Program-made: the position numbers and the translations under genes
DNA from: an uncultured Methylococcaceae bacterium
GTDB lineage: Bacteria > Pseudomonadota > Gammaproteobacteria > Methylococcales > Methylomonadaceae
Length of the DNA: 64,000 nt
Assembly (NCBI GenBank): GCA_903917345.1
Contig: CAIXAE010000043.1
Coordinates: 93,378 to 157,377 of the forward strand
Direction of reading: 5' to 3'
The notes under the pieces: generated by a model
Databases searched by the model: none
Seen by the model: the letters and a program-made list of their open reading frames with translations, nothing else
Told to the model about the DNA's origin: nothing
In this document: positions 49,334 through 59,718 of the stretch, one piece after another
Numbering within the stretch: the first letter of the stretch is position 1
Layout of the letters: each line of letters starts with the position of its first letter

Positions 49334-52060
49334 ATGCAAAACAGTTTAATTCTTATCGACGGCTCATCTTTTTTGTTTCGCGCTTACCATGCCGTACCTC
49401 CTTTATCCAACCCAAAAGGCGAACCCACCAACGCCATTTATGGCGTGTCGAATATGCTACGTAAGCTTATCAACGACTATCCGACTGAATACTTTACCGT
49501 CGTATTTGATGCACCTGGCAAAACCTTTCGTAATGAAATTTATGATCAATACAAAGCACATAGACCACCGATGCCCGATGATCTTCGTGTACAAATAGAA
49601 CCCTTACACCAACTGATCAAAGCCATGGGCTTACCCTTGATAATGGAGTCTGGTGTTGAAGCGGATGATGTATTAGGCGCACTTGCACAACACGCGGCTC
49701 AACAAGGATTTAAGGTGATTATTTCCACCGGCGACAAAGACATGGCGCAATTAGTTACCGAGCAAATTATCTTAGAAAACACCATGTCTAACACCCGTAT
49801 GGACAGACAAGGGGTTATTGATAAATTTGGCGTTGCTCCTGAACAAATTATTGATTATTTGGCCTTAATGGGGGACACCAGTGACAACATTCCTGGCGTA
49901 CCTAAAGTAGGCCCCAAAACGGCAGCCAAATGGTTAGAGCAATATCAAACGCTAGAAAACTTAGTGGCTAATGCTGACAAGATCACCGGCAAGATTGGTG
50001 AGAACCTCCGCGCAAGTTTAGATCAATTACCTTTAGCCAAACAATTAACCACCATAAAAACCGACCTTAACTTGCCTTATGGCATGGCCGATTTAAAAAA
50101 ACAAACCATCGATACAGAAGCACTAAAAGAAATACTGATCCAATTAGGTTTTTCGTCATGGGTAAAAACACTCGATAATCAATCAAGTCCAGCAACTCAA
50201 GACGCCTCATCTGCAACAGCCCCCGCAACAGAAGCTAAACCCACGATTATCCCTGGAACCTATGAAACCATTTTAACTCAGGAGCATTTTGAAAAGTGGT
50301 TGGCAGAACTTAACAATGCCGAATTGTTCGCTTTTGATACCGAAACCACCAGTCTGGATTACTGCAAAGCAGAAATCGTGGGGGTTTCATTTGCTGTGGT
50401 AGCAGGCAAAGCCGCTTATTTACCTTTAGCACATCAATACCCTGACGCACCTTTACAGCTTGATCGTACAAAAATATTAGCGCAATTAAAACCGTTACTA
50501 GAAAACCCTAACAAGGCTAAGCTCGGTCAAAATCTTAAATACGACGCTCATGTGTTGGCTAACCATGGCATATGTCTACAAGGCATTGCCCATGACAGCA
50601 TGTTGGAGTCCTATGTATTAAACAGTACAGCGACCCGCCATAATATGGATGATCTAGCTAAGGAATACTTGGGCGTTACCACTATCCACTACGAAGATAT
50701 CACCGGCAAAGGTGTTAAACAAATTTCATTTCAAGAAGTCCCTATTGAGCAAGCCGCGCCTTATGCCGCTGAAGATGCCGATATTACCTTGCAACTACAT
50801 CAAACACTGATCACTAAGTTACAAGAACAACCCAGTCTTTTAAGCTTATATCAAGATATTGAAATGCCCTTGTTGTCAGTGCTTTCTCGCATTGAAAGCA
50901 ATGGCGTATTGATTGATACCGGTATGCTGTCTCAGCAAAGCTTAGAACTTGCCAGCCAAATTGTCAGTCTTGAGCAAGCTGCCCATGAATCAGCCGGGCA
51001 TGCTTTTAATTTAGGCTCGCCCAAACAACTACAAACCATTCTTTACGATCAACTCAAATTACCTATTAGAAAAAAGACCCCTAAAGGTCAGCCTTCTACT
51101 GAAGAATCTGTCTTACAAGAACTAGCATTGGAATACCCTTTACCTAAACTCATTTTAGATTATCGGAGTTTAAGCAAACTTAAATCCACTTACACCGATA
51201 AACTCCCGTTACAGGTCAATGATAAAACGGGTCGCGTTCATACTTCATACCATCAAGCCGTTGCGGCAACCGGGCGATTATCTTCTTCTGATCCTAATTT
51301 ACAAAATATCCCGATTCGTAGCGAAGAAGGACGCAAGATCCGCCAAGCCTTCATAGCACCCGCCGGCTACAAAATTTTGGCGGCTGATTACTCACAAATT
51401 GAACTACGCATTATGGCGCATCTATCAGGTGATGCTGGTTTACTTAAAGCCTTTAGCGCAGGTGAAGATATTCATAAAGCCACCGCAGCAGAAGTATTTG
51501 GCGTAGCCCTTGAAGACGTAACTACCGATTTGCGTCGCTCAGCAAAAGCCATTAATTTCGGCCTCATATACGGCATGTCGGCTTTTGGTCTAGCCCAACA
51601 ATTAGGCATAGATAATTCACGTGCAAAATCTTATATCGACCTTTACTTTGCCCGTTATCCAGGCGTTAAAAACTATATGGATAACATCCGAGCACAAGCA
51701 CACGAACAAGGCTATGTCGAAACACTTTTGGGGCGCCGTTTATATCTACCCGAAATAAAATCTAAAAATGCCGCCCGCCGTCAGTATGCAGAACGCACCG
51801 CGATTAATGCACCCATGCAAGGTACTGCGGCAGATATTATTAAACTCGCTATGATTAGCACCGACCAATGGCTATTTAAAGATAAGCCAGATGCCAAAAT
51901 GATTATGCAAGTACATGATGAATTGGTATTTGAAGTAGCGGAAGATCAACTAGAAAACTGTAGCAACGCCATCAGAAAACTAATGTGTACAGCAATCGAA
52001 CTCAACGTACCTTTGCTCGTTGATATTGGCATCGGCAACAATTGGGACGAGGCACATTAA
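49334..52060 (+). CDS. polA: DNA polymerase I
   Basis: Repair and Okazaki-fragment polymerase of 908 residues. The 5' nuclease domain (about 1-290) has LIDGSSFLFRAYHA, VEADDVLGAL and GDTSDNIPGVPKVGPKTA. The 3'-5' exonuclease is complete (FDTETTSLD, LKYDAHVL, YAAEDADIT), so it should proofread. The polymerase domain carries DYSQIELRIMAHLSGD, RRSAKAINFGLIYGMSAFGL and VHDELVFEV. A strong terminator follows. The order polA-engB-cytochrome c4-dsbA matches what I recall from Pseudomonas. Confidence 0.97.
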   Translation: MQNSLILIDGSSFLFRAYHAVPPLSNPKGEPTNAIYGVSNMLRKLINDYPTEYFTVVFDAPGKTFRNEIYDQYKAHRPPMPDDLRVQIEPLHQLIKAMGLPLIMESGVEADDVLGALAQHAAQQGFKVIISTGDKDMAQLVTEQIILENTMSNTRMDRQGVIDKFGVAPEQIIDYLALMGDTSDNIPGVPKVGPKTAAKWLEQYQTLENLVANADKITGKIGENLRASLDQLPLAKQLTTIKTDLNLPYGMADLKKQTIDTEALKEILIQLGFSSWVKTLDNQSSPATQDASSATAPATEAKPTIIPGTYETILTQEHFEKWLAELNNAELFAFDTETTSLDYCKAEIVGVSFAVVAGKAAYLPLAHQYPDAPLQLDRTKILAQLKPLLENPNKAKLGQNLKYDAHVLANHGICLQGIAHDSMLESYVLNSTATRHNMDDLAKEYLGVTTIHYEDITGKGVKQISFQEVPIEQAAPYAAEDADITLQLHQTLITKLQEQPSLLSLYQDIEMPLLSVLSRIESNGVLIDTGMLSQQSLELASQIVSLEQAAHESAGHAFNLGSPKQLQTILYDQLKLPIRKKTPKGQPSTEESVLQELALEYPLPKLILDYRSLSKLKSTYTDKLPLQVNDKTGRVHTSYHQAVAATGRLSSSDPNLQNIPIRSEEGRKIRQAFIAPAGYKILAADYSQIELRIMAHLSGDAGLLKAFSAGEDIHKATAAEVFGVALEDVTTDLRRSAKAINFGLIYGMSAFGLAQQLGIDNSRAKSYIDLYFARYPGVKNYMDNIRAQAHEQGYVETLLGRRLYLPEIKSKNAARRQYAERTAINAPMQGTAADIIKLAMISTDQWLFKDKPDAKMIMQVHDELVFEVAEDQLENCSNAIRKLMCTAIELNVPLLVDIGIGNNWDEAH

Positions 52061-52166
52061 ATATTTTTAAAGCAAAGGAAACTTTTAATACTTATTAGCG
52101 TCCTACCTTAGCAATACCTTAAAGATTGCTTCAGTCGCCCCTCTTCAAGCATACGACTGAAACCTT

Positions 52167-52203
52167 GATGCCTCAAAGACTTCGTCTCTGAGGCATTTTT
52201 TTA
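52167..52203 (+). terminator. Rho-independent terminator of polA
   Basis: TGCCTCAAAGAC and the paired TCTCTGAGGCA close around a TTCG tetraloop, followed by seven T. The T-run overlaps the stop codon of the convergent engB. Confidence 0.92.
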
Positions 52204-52845
52204 TTCTATAACCCCAATCATTTCATCTAAGTCGCCTTCAGCTAGTTCTTCTGAACTAAACAAGGCATCTAAAGCGGCGTGCACTTCATCAATACCCATC
52301 TTTTTTAAAGATGAAAACAACTGAATCGTCATCCGGATATGAGTATCTTTCAACTCTTTTTGCACTTGCAATAAAGTGTTCTTTGCTGCCCCATAAGTTA
52401 ACTTATCCGCTTTAGTCAGTAAGATATGTAACGGTAAACCGGTATGTTGACACCATTCCACCATCTGCCAATCAAACTCCGTTAAAGGATGACGCACATC
52501 CATGACTAAAATAATCGCACACAAAGATTTACGCTTCGTTAGATACTTCTCCATCAACTCATGCCATTTCTTTTTAACGGCAACCGGCACTTTTGCATAA
52601 CCATAACCAGGCAAATCCACGAAACGATGTTCTGGATTAATCTCAAAGAAATTAAGCATCTGGGTTCTACCCGGTGTTTTACTAATCCGTGCTAGGCCGT
52701 TTTGACGCGTTAAGGTATTAATAGCACTCGACTTGCCTGCATTAGATCGACCTGCAAAGGCAACCTCTCTACCCTGATCTGCTGGCGTATCCCTGAGATC
52801 GGGTGAACTATTAATAAATTTTGCCTGATGATAAACTGGATTCAT
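52201..52845 (-). CDS. engB: Ribosome biogenesis GTPase YihA/YsxC
   Basis: Essential GTPase for 50S assembly, 214 residues. G1 GRSNAGKSSAIN, G2 region KTPGRTQMLN, G3 DLPGYGYAKV, G4 TKAD and G5 SSLKK are visible. The acidic C-terminal tail (SSEELAEGDLDEMIG) is longer than usual. It is convergent with polA, sharing the terminator, and divergent from the cytochrome gene. Confidence 0.96.
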   Translation of the reverse strand: MNPVYHQAKFINSSPDLRDTPADQGREVAFAGRSNAGKSSAINTLTRQNGLARISKTPGRTQMLNFFEINPEHRFVDLPGYGYAKVPVAVKKKWHELMEKYLTKRKSLCAIILVMDVRHPLTEFDWQMVEWCQHTGLPLHILLTKADKLTYGAAKNTLLQVQKELKDTHIRMTIQLFSSLKKMGIDEVHAALDALFSSEELAEGDLDEMIGVIE

Positions 52846-52959
52846 CGTTGCCTCGCTTAAGCGTGTTAATTAGGGTAAAATCTGGCAACACTCTGTAGCC
52901 TATCTTGATATATTAGGCTTAGACATAATAATAATTACTTTATTACAAAGGGGATCCCG

Positions 52960-53607
52960 ATGAAAAAAAGACTGCAGGCAGTTTTATTTGCCTTAGCGTT
53001 AACCAGCACTTCAAGTATTTTACATGCAGAAGGCTCTATTGACGCAGGAAAAGAAAAAGCCGCCCTATGTTTTAGCTGTCACGGAGAAACAGGTAACAGC
53101 GCTGTTGCTACATTTCCTAAGCTAGCGCAACAAAATACCTCTTATTTAGAGAAACAATTACAAGCTTATAAAGACGGCACACGTAAAAATGCCATGATGT
53201 CTGCTGTGGTCACACACCTTAGCGCAGATGACATTAGTGACATTGCAGCCTATTTCTCTGCACAAGAAATCACAGCGAATCCAATGCCTCTTGAAGATGA
53301 GGATGAAGACAACAAAAAAACAGTCAAAGAACTGATTGCTGAGGGCAGTGATTTATACCGTAATGGTGATTTAGAACGCGAAGTATCTGCCTGTATTGCG
53401 TGTCATGGTCCTTTTGGTGAAGGTAACAAACCCGCTTCATTCCCTTCTATAAAATCTCAACATGCCGATTACTTGATCCAAACACTCAAAGACTTTAAAT
53501 CTGGCGTACGTAGTAATAATCCAGAGAACATGATGCATATGATTGCAAAAAAGATGACGGATGAAGAGATAAAAGCCGTTTCTTATCATATATCAATGAA
53601 GAAATAA
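52960..53607 (+). CDS. Cytochrome c4, dihaem
   Basis: Periplasmic electron carrier of 215 residues with a signal peptide (about 1-23, cut after LHA). Two haem sites, CFSCH (Cys37, Cys40, His41) and CIACH (Cys145, Cys148, His149), lie in two similar halves, each with a later Met that can be the sixth ligand (AMMSA and NMMHM). A short acidic linker (LEDEDEDNKK, residues 111-120) joins the halves. It is followed 45 bp later by dsbA. In Pseudomonas-type genomes this protein donates electrons to terminal oxidases. Confidence 0.93.
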   Translation: MKKRLQAVLFALALTSTSSILHAEGSIDAGKEKAALCFSCHGETGNSAVATFPKLAQQNTSYLEKQLQAYKDGTRKNAMMSAVVTHLSADDISDIAAYFSAQEITANPMPLEDEDEDNKKTVKELIAEGSDLYRNGDLEREVSACIACHGPFGEGNKPASFPSIKSQHADYLIQTLKDFKSGVRSNNPENMMHMIAKKMTDEEIKAVSYHISMKK

Positions 53608-53652
53608 AAAAACCAACCTCCTTTAAACACGATTTTGATAGAGACTTGATCC

Positions 53653-54273
53653 ATGCTAAAAAAACTACTAAAAAACGCATTAGCTATTAGCTTATTAGGC
53701 TTATCTTTTACGGCAACGGCTAATGAACAAGGCTATGAACCTTTAACACCCGCACAACCGACTCAATCTGCTGATAAAGTCGAAATCATTGAATTCTTTT
53801 GGTACGGCTGTCCACATTGTTACGCTTTTGAACCCTTAATTGACAAATGGTCAAAGAGCCTACCTAAAAATGTAGAGTTCATCCGCCAACCCGCCGTATT
53901 TAACGAAGTTTGGGCTAAACATGCTAAAGCTTATTACGTAGCTGAATCATTAGGCATCGTAGAAAAAGTACATGCTGATTTGTTTGATGCTATTCAAAAC
54001 AAAAAAGAACCCTTAGATACAGAAGCCTCCTTAGCTCAGTTTTTTGCCGCTCACGGCGTCAGCGAAGCTCAGTTTAAAGAAGCCTACAGTTCTTTTGGTG
54101 TAGATTCAAAAGTTCGCCAAGCGCCCGTTATTGCTGCAAAATATGGCATCACTGGCGTACCGACTGTGATCATTAATGGTAAATACAAAACCAATGGCAC
54201 AGTAGCCGGTTCTCATGAAAAAATGATTGAAGTGATGAACACTCTCATCAAACAAGAAAGCGCTAAAAAGTAA
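53653..54273 (+). CDS. dsbA: Thiol:disulfide interchange protein DsbA
   Basis: Periplasmic oxidase of 206 residues that introduces disulfide bonds. A signal peptide ends after SFTATA (about residue 23). The active site is CPHC (Cys53-Cys56) in FFWYGCPHCYAFEP, and the cis-Pro loop is GITGVPTVI. It is the second gene after cytochrome c4 and is followed by a very strong terminator. Its partner DsbB is not in the window. Confidence 0.95.
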   Translation: MLKKLLKNALAISLLGLSFTATANEQGYEPLTPAQPTQSADKVEIIEFFWYGCPHCYAFEPLIDKWSKSLPKNVEFIRQPAVFNEVWAKHAKAYYVAESLGIVEKVHADLFDAIQNKKEPLDTEASLAQFFAAHGVSEAQFKEAYSSFGVDSKVRQAPVIAAKYGITGVPTVIINGKYKTNGTVAGSHEKMIEVMNTLIKQESAKK

Positions 54274-54280
54274 CGCCATC

Positions 54281-54322
54281 AAAAAAGGGTGGGTACACTG
54301 TCGTGTACCCACCCTTTTTTAT
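54281..54322 (+). terminator. Rho-independent terminator of dsbA, bidirectional
   Basis: AAAAAAGGGTGGGTACAC and its exact complement GTGTACCCACCCTTTTTT form a long perfect stem around TGTC. The A- and T-tracts on the two sides let it serve both dsbA and the convergent DUF2058 gene. Confidence 0.95.
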
Positions 54323-54340
54323 GCCCTTAAGCTTTTAAAA

Positions 54341-54895
54341 CTACCACATTAAATCATCTGGGATCTGATAGTTAGCGTAAGGATCATCTTCAACCGCTAC
54401 TGCTTCAGTCGATTGCTGATAATTCACAATCACGATCGCCGCATCTCGATCGGCAATCTTATTGGCTACTTCAGTAGCCACTACCTCATAACCCGCACCA
54501 AACTTAACAACCGCTAAGCGACCTTTAATAATCAAGTCACGCATCGCCTCTGTCACATATAAAGTCTTTACTTTATTGTCATCGGTAAAATTGTATGCCA
54601 CACCGTCAGTATCTCGAGTTTGTTTATTAAGCTCAATCAGTTGCTTAACCTGAGCGGCTAATTGCTTTTGTTCTTCAATGTGTTGTTTAGCCAAATTAAG
54701 CTCACGGTCTCGCTCAACCTTTTCTGCCAACGCTTGTTTAGCTAATTCTTTAGCCTCGTCCACCACCACAACTTTATTATTACGCTGTTGCTGTTCTTGC
54801 TTACGCTTATCGGATTTTATGCTTTTGGCCTTAGCATTACTCACCAAACCAGATTTTAACAACTGCTCCTGCAAAGATAATTTTTGTTTACTCAT
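54341..54895 (-). CDS. DUF2058 family protein (YaiL-like)
   Basis: A 184-residue soluble protein. The N-terminal third is a highly charged coiled coil (KLSLQEQLLKSGLVSNAKAK, KRKQEQQQRNNK, ELAKQALAEKVERDRELNLAKQHIEEQK, read in parts) and the C-terminal part has VAYNFTDDNKVKTLYVTEAMRDLIIKGRLAVVKF and ends DDLMW, all typical of YaiL/DUF2058. The molecular function is not known; YaiL relatives appear nucleoid- or ribosome-associated in some surveys, which I cannot confirm. Convergent with dsbA. Confidence 0.85.
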   Translation of the reverse strand: MSKQKLSLQEQLLKSGLVSNAKAKSIKSDKRKQEQQQRNNKVVVVDEAKELAKQALAEKVERDRELNLAKQHIEEQKQLAAQVKQLIELNKQTRDTDGVAYNFTDDNKVKTLYVTEAMRDLIIKGRLAVVKFGAGYEVVATEVANKIADRDAAIVIVNYQQSTEAVAVEDDPYANYQIPDDLMW

Positions 54896-55053
54896 ACCCT
54901 ACTCGTGCTTTAAAAATATATTATCTGTCGGTTATTTTAATACTAACAACTAAGACACTCATATCTAATTAAACTCTAGCATTATCGTTCATCACGATCT
55001 TGTCTAATCAATGCCTCTGAAGAAGATATCAAACTACCCGCCTACAAAGAACG

Positions 55054-57753
55054 TTAATCAGCATGTTTAGGGCGTTTTTCAAACTTACGCACATAATCTG
55101 CCAACTGGAGATTTTCTTTTACCTCATCATGAGGTATCAACAAATACTTCCATGCTTTGCCGCCGTTTTTTAGCAGATAATTACCGGCATTTTCACACCA
55201 CTTAAGGGCGGCATCCGCCTTAGCTTGTACTTTGCTATCAGTCATTTCGGCTTGTGACTTAGTTTCAATCATCAACACATAGTCATTGGTTTCAGCAATA
55301 AAATCGGGGATATATTCTGGATGTTCAGTACCGTCTTTATAGTAAATCTTAAACTGACCTTTGGCGGGTTTAAACCACTTTTGCGCATCACGTTCTAAAA
55401 TAACCGCAAAACGCCGCTCAGTATCTGAGTCAAATTTCTGTAAGGGATATAAACATTTACTAAAATGTCCAAACAACATCTGCTTTATTTTGCTTTTCTC
55501 ACTGACCGTATCACGATAGGAATGGATTGTTTGATCAGCAGCCACCGTATATGCACAGGGTTTTAATGGCGTAAAGCCACTACGCACTTCAACCTCATAA
55601 GTATCAGCTTGCTCCCAAAAGTGTTCAGCCATCTGGGTATGAATCGTTTTAGCTAATAATTGCCGATGGTGACTCAGCACATTATTCACCTCATCTTCTG
55701 ATAGATAGCTCTGTAAATACACAACCGCTTGCGCCGCCAACTCATAAATTAACTCGGCATGATCATCATAAGAAATATCGTCATAATCTATTAAGGCGTG
55801 CACAATATAATCTTCTGGCTTAGCTTCAACCAAGCCAATCTGTGCGGACATAAATTCTTGCTGATTAGTCTGCAAACTTTGAATAACGATATCTCTTTCT
55901 GACGGTTGCAGATTTAAACCGCTCAGATTCAAAGTAAACGGTTTATAGCCATAACTAACTTCGCCTTTAGGCACCACAACCACACGTGGAATATCAATCG
56001 TATGATTCACCATTAGCGCGGTTGTCTTTGCCACAATATCAGCCACATCAACCGGATGATCAGCATCAAATAAAGACTGTTGACCTAAACTTAACTGCTC
56101 ATTAACTGCCTGAATAACTAACTGTTGCACCTCAACATTTAATAGCGCTTTACTAGTCGATACAGTGGTAGGGCTGTGTTGTAGCTTGTTTAATTCGACA
56201 ATAACGGCCTGCGCCACGGCGGTTTCAGCAACACCGCTAAATACTGGGGCTACGTTAGCTAAATTGGTATAAGTAACACCCTCAGTTTTACCACTAATGA
56301 GCCCTTCAAAGGTAGAACTCACCAGCACACTTGCTGTCTTTTCTACATCAGAAGGGGCTTCAAGAATTACTTGCTGTAAGCGTAATGGATTTTGTGGATT
56401 ATTGGCTTCATCAATAATCTCTTGAAATCGATCATGAGCCACAATATTCAATCTATCAACCGGAACTACCCCTGTGCGTTTTCCATAAGGTAAACGCAAC
56501 CCCCGCCCAATTGATTGCTCAATCAATGTGCGTGCATTGGCGGCCCGTAACGGCACAATGGTATATAAATTAGTCACGTCCCAGCCTTCTTTCAGCATGT
56601 TAACGTGAACAACCACCTCAGTAGGTTCTTCTCGACTTTCCACTGCCAACAAGCGATTAATCATTTCTTCTTCAGCCGCACCGGATTTACTGCTATCGAC
56701 TTGAATAATTTTACCTTTGTATCGACCGTCAAAAAATGCGGCCGACTCCATTAGGTCTAATAACTGTGCGGCGTGCGTGGTATCTCTAGCAATGACCAAC
56801 ATAAAGGGTTTTACAACGGCAACAGCGTTTTCATGGGCATAGGTTAACAATTCAACCTTAGTGGCCTCGTGTAGCCGAATACCATCCATCAATTTGATGC
56901 GTTCGACTTCTTCTTTAGTATGTTGCGAGGCATCAAAATTGCGCTGTGTAACCACGGCGGGTTCTTTAACAAAACCATCATCCATCGCGCGTGCCAATGG
57001 ATAATCAACCACCACATTCTTAAACGGCACGGGGCCTTTATTGCTTTCTGTAAAAGGCGTCGCGGTTAACTCTAGCCCTAACAGGGGTTTTAACTCATTT
57101 AAGGCTCGCACACCGGCATCAGCACGATACCGATGCGACTCATCCATTAACAGCACTAAATCGGGCAACTCTGCTAAATAATTAAAATAACTATCCCCCA
57201 GATATTCCGACAAACGTTTAATTCTGGGCGACTTACCGCCACGCACTTCAGAGTTAATTTTAGAGATATTAAAAATATTAATCGATATGGACGTAAAGAC
57301 ATCCAGCGCCCGGCCTTTTACTTCGTAGTCATCACCGGTGATAATTTTAGGGGAATTAACCGCAAATTCAGCAATGCCTTTAAAAACATATTTTGGGGTA
57401 TTGGGGGTAAAGTCGGCGATGAGTTTGTTATAAATAGTTAGGTTGGGCGCCAAAACAAAAAAATTACTGATGCCATGTGCTAAATGCAGATAACTAATAA
57501 AAGCACCCATCAAGCGCGTTTTACCGACACCCGTGGCTAAGGCAAAACACAAAGATGGAAAGTCGCGCTCAAAATCAGTTAAGGTAGGAAACTCAGTTTT
57601 TAAAGTTTCTAATAAATCCGTTATATCTCGCTTTGAATGCAGAACATCCGGCGTCGCGGCAATCGCTTTTTGCAAAGCCGCTAAAGACTCACGTTGCGGC
57701 GCTCGTAAGCTTAAGCGCCCTGAAACTGTTTGAACCACTTTTTCACTCATCAT
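55054..57753 (-). CDS. res: Type III restriction enzyme, Res subunit
   Basis: ATP-dependent restriction subunit of 899 residues. The SF2 helicase core has Walker A FALATGVGKTRLMGAF, DEAD-box variant LMDESHRYRAD, motif III ELTATPFT and motif VI IGRGLRLPYGKRTG. A PD-(D/E)XK nuclease lies near the C-terminus: PDF followed by IETKSQ (residues about 845-865). The ATG overlaps the mod stop by 4 nt. Cleavage requires the Mod subunit for target recognition. Both helicase and nuclease motifs look intact, so the enzyme is probably active. Confidence 0.92.
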   Translation of the reverse strand: MMSEKVVQTVSGRLSLRAPQRESLAALQKAIAATPDVLHSKRDITDLLETLKTEFPTLTDFERDFPSLCFALATGVGKTRLMGAFISYLHLAHGISNFFVLAPNLTIYNKLIADFTPNTPKYVFKGIAEFAVNSPKIITGDDYEVKGRALDVFTSISINIFNISKINSEVRGGKSPRIKRLSEYLGDSYFNYLAELPDLVLLMDESHRYRADAGVRALNELKPLLGLELTATPFTESNKGPVPFKNVVVDYPLARAMDDGFVKEPAVVTQRNFDASQHTKEEVERIKLMDGIRLHEATKVELLTYAHENAVAVVKPFMLVIARDTTHAAQLLDLMESAAFFDGRYKGKIIQVDSSKSGAAEEEMINRLLAVESREEPTEVVVHVNMLKEGWDVTNLYTIVPLRAANARTLIEQSIGRGLRLPYGKRTGVVPVDRLNIVAHDRFQEIIDEANNPQNPLRLQQVILEAPSDVEKTASVLVSSTFEGLISGKTEGVTYTNLANVAPVFSGVAETAVAQAVIVELNKLQHSPTTVSTSKALLNVEVQQLVIQAVNEQLSLGQQSLFDADHPVDVADIVAKTTALMVNHTIDIPRVVVVPKGEVSYGYKPFTLNLSGLNLQPSERDIVIQSLQTNQQEFMSAQIGLVEAKPEDYIVHALIDYDDISYDDHAELIYELAAQAVVYLQSYLSEDEVNNVLSHHRQLLAKTIHTQMAEHFWEQADTYEVEVRSGFTPLKPCAYTVAADQTIHSYRDTVSEKSKIKQMLFGHFSKCLYPLQKFDSDTERRFAVILERDAQKWFKPAKGQFKIYYKDGTEHPEYIPDFIAETNDYVLMIETKSQAEMTDSKVQAKADAALKWCENAGNYLLKNGGKAWKYLLIPHDEVKENLQLADYVRKFEKRPKHAD

Positions 57754-59414
57754 TCTTTACCAAAAAGATCATGTTGGGCATCATTGACTTGCTTAACGCT
57801 AGATTTGATTGGTTTAACAATATCTGGTTCAAGCATAGGCTCTGCCATTGGCAAGTTCGCTACATTTAAGCTGTAATCATCATGCCCCCATTCACAGCGA
57901 GACAACACCATCTTGGGGATTTTCTTTAAGGTAAGATTTTGAAACTGATCCGATTTGCCCCGAAACGCTGTACAACACACTAATAGAGAACGATCACCGC
58001 CCACTTCGTCTGACAATTCTTGTAATTGTTGATTCGATAAGTTTTGAGTGGTGACATAAATAAAATCGTGCTCTGAGGAATAGCCATGATTCCACCATTG
58101 CGTCTCAGAAGGCGCAGACGTAAACCCTTCTAATTTACATAAGGCTTCTGCCAACATGGTTGGATTATAGTTTTTATTGACAACCCAGTTACCCCAACGG
58201 TCTTGTTCCAATAAGGAGGGCGCCAAACAGTAATACCGAAAACCACCACCACCTTGCCAGTTAACGGCTTTGGATATGCCACCTTGATCTTCACCGTCGA
58301 TAACTTTTTTAAGGCGCGGGATGATGTGTGTGTGGCAATGTTCACCCAATTCAATCATGATCCAACGACGCCCCATTTTATGGGCGACTGCGCCAGTAGT
58401 GCCAGAGCCTGCGAAGGAATCTAGGACTAGATCGCCGGGGTTGGTGGCAATATGTAAAATTCTATGTAAAAGTCGCTCTGGTTTTGGAGTATCAAAAGAA
58501 TTGTTTCTACCAAATAACGTTGAAATTTCTTTCTTGGCTTCATCTGTATGCCCTGAATCTTCATGTTGCCACCATGTATTTGGAACAATAGCTGATGATT
58601 CTTCAAGGAATTGCTTAAATGATGGAGCTCCATCACCAGACTTTCCAAAATAAGCCAAACCTGCGTCAACGATTTCAAGCCATTGTGCTTCTGTCCTCGA
58701 CCAACAACGTCCAGTAGGAGGAATTCTTACTTTCCCAGTAGGAGTTGTTATTGGATAACTAAGATTTTCTCGGATATTTGGCGCATCCCAAGGGATAGCT
58801 CGCCATGCTCCACGCTTATCATTATCTGGATTTTTATACTGTTTATTCTGTTCTTCTGTACGAGGCAATCTATTTCGGATAGTTTTCCATCGGTTAGGAT
58901 TAATCGCATAAACCAAAATATGGTTGTGTGATAAAGAAAAAATTGCATCATTAGAACGTGAATAACGGCTTTCCCAAGGAATATTTGCAACAAAATTCCC
59001 CCGCCCAAAAATCTCATCACACAACACTTTCAAATAATGCGCTTCATTATCATCAATAGTAATCCACAACGAACCATCCTCTGATAACAAGGAACGGATA
59101 ATCTCCAAACGGTCACGCATCAACGACAGCCAGATTGAATGCTCCAAACCATCATCATAATGAGTAAAAGCACTGCCGGTATTGTAAGGCGGATCAATAA
59201 ACACACACTTTACTTTGCCCGCATACGCTTGTTCCAAAGCTTTTAACGCCAGCAGATTATCACCAAATATCAACTTATTATCGAACTGGTCACACTCATT
59301 AACCCACTGTTTTGCATGATACGACAAGCTGGGGTCTTCTAATAAGATGCGCGGTTCCAGCTTAGGGCGTTTGTCCTTGCCTATCCAAGTCAGTTCCAGT
59401 TTGGTTTTACTCAT
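57750..59414 (-). CDS. mod: Type III DNA methyltransferase, Mod subunit (adenine N6, beta class)
   Basis: Site-specific adenine methyltransferase of 554 residues. Catalytic motif IV (FIDPPYNTGSAF) precedes the SAM motif I (DSFAGSGTTGAVAH), the order that defines beta-class enzymes. The variable target-recognition region lies between them (about residues 140-290). No simple-sequence repeat that would suggest phase variation is visible in the coding region. It also stands before res with ATGA overlap, so Mod and Res are co-translated. It has its own 304-bp upstream gap, which should hold a promoter. Confidence 0.92.
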   Translation of the reverse strand: MSKTKLELTWIGKDKRPKLEPRILLEDPSLSYHAKQWVNECDQFDNKLIFGDNLLALKALEQAYAGKVKCVFIDPPYNTGSAFTHYDDGLEHSIWLSLMRDRLEIIRSLLSEDGSLWITIDDNEAHYLKVLCDEIFGRGNFVANIPWESRYSRSNDAIFSLSHNHILVYAINPNRWKTIRNRLPRTEEQNKQYKNPDNDKRGAWRAIPWDAPNIRENLSYPITTPTGKVRIPPTGRCWSRTEAQWLEIVDAGLAYFGKSGDGAPSFKQFLEESSAIVPNTWWQHEDSGHTDEAKKEISTLFGRNNSFDTPKPERLLHRILHIATNPGDLVLDSFAGSGTTGAVAHKMGRRWIMIELGEHCHTHIIPRLKKVIDGEDQGGISKAVNWQGGGGFRYYCLAPSLLEQDRWGNWVVNKNYNPTMLAEALCKLEGFTSAPSETQWWNHGYSSEHDFIYVTTQNLSNQQLQELSDEVGGDRSLLVCCTAFRGKSDQFQNLTLKKIPKMVLSRCEWGHDDYSLNVANLPMAEPMLEPDIVKPIKSSVKQVNDAQHDLFGKE

Positions 59415-59718
59415 TAAATTAATCTCATATTTGTAGCGCTTGAATTATTAACTCTATAATAAATGGACCGATAAATCTGAAACAGATTTTTATTCCAAAA
59501 CTCTTTTTAAAACCCCTAAAATTCTTCAGATAGTTTTGCCATTTTTAAGCTTCCATATTTCTTTTTTTATTCTGCAACATTCCATTGAGAGATAAACTTA
59601 AAACAAAATACAATCTATTAACTTGACATAACAACATGACCATTTCATACTTACTCCATGGACTAGGGATTCTTGGTCGGCATAAAGCCTCGGTGGAAGC
59701 ACCGGGGCTTTTTGTTTT
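59415..59718. promoter_or_regulatory. Gap between DUF3800 gene and mod, with a strong stem-loop
   Basis: The gap probably contains the mod-res promoter on the minus strand. AAAGCCTCGGTG (59684-59695) pairs with CACCGGGGCTTT (59700-59711), one mismatch, around GAAG. A TTTGTTTTTT tail lies on the plus-strand side only, so as a terminator it would act on plus-strand transcription, although no gene on that strand points into it. No other feature is seen. Confidence 0.6.
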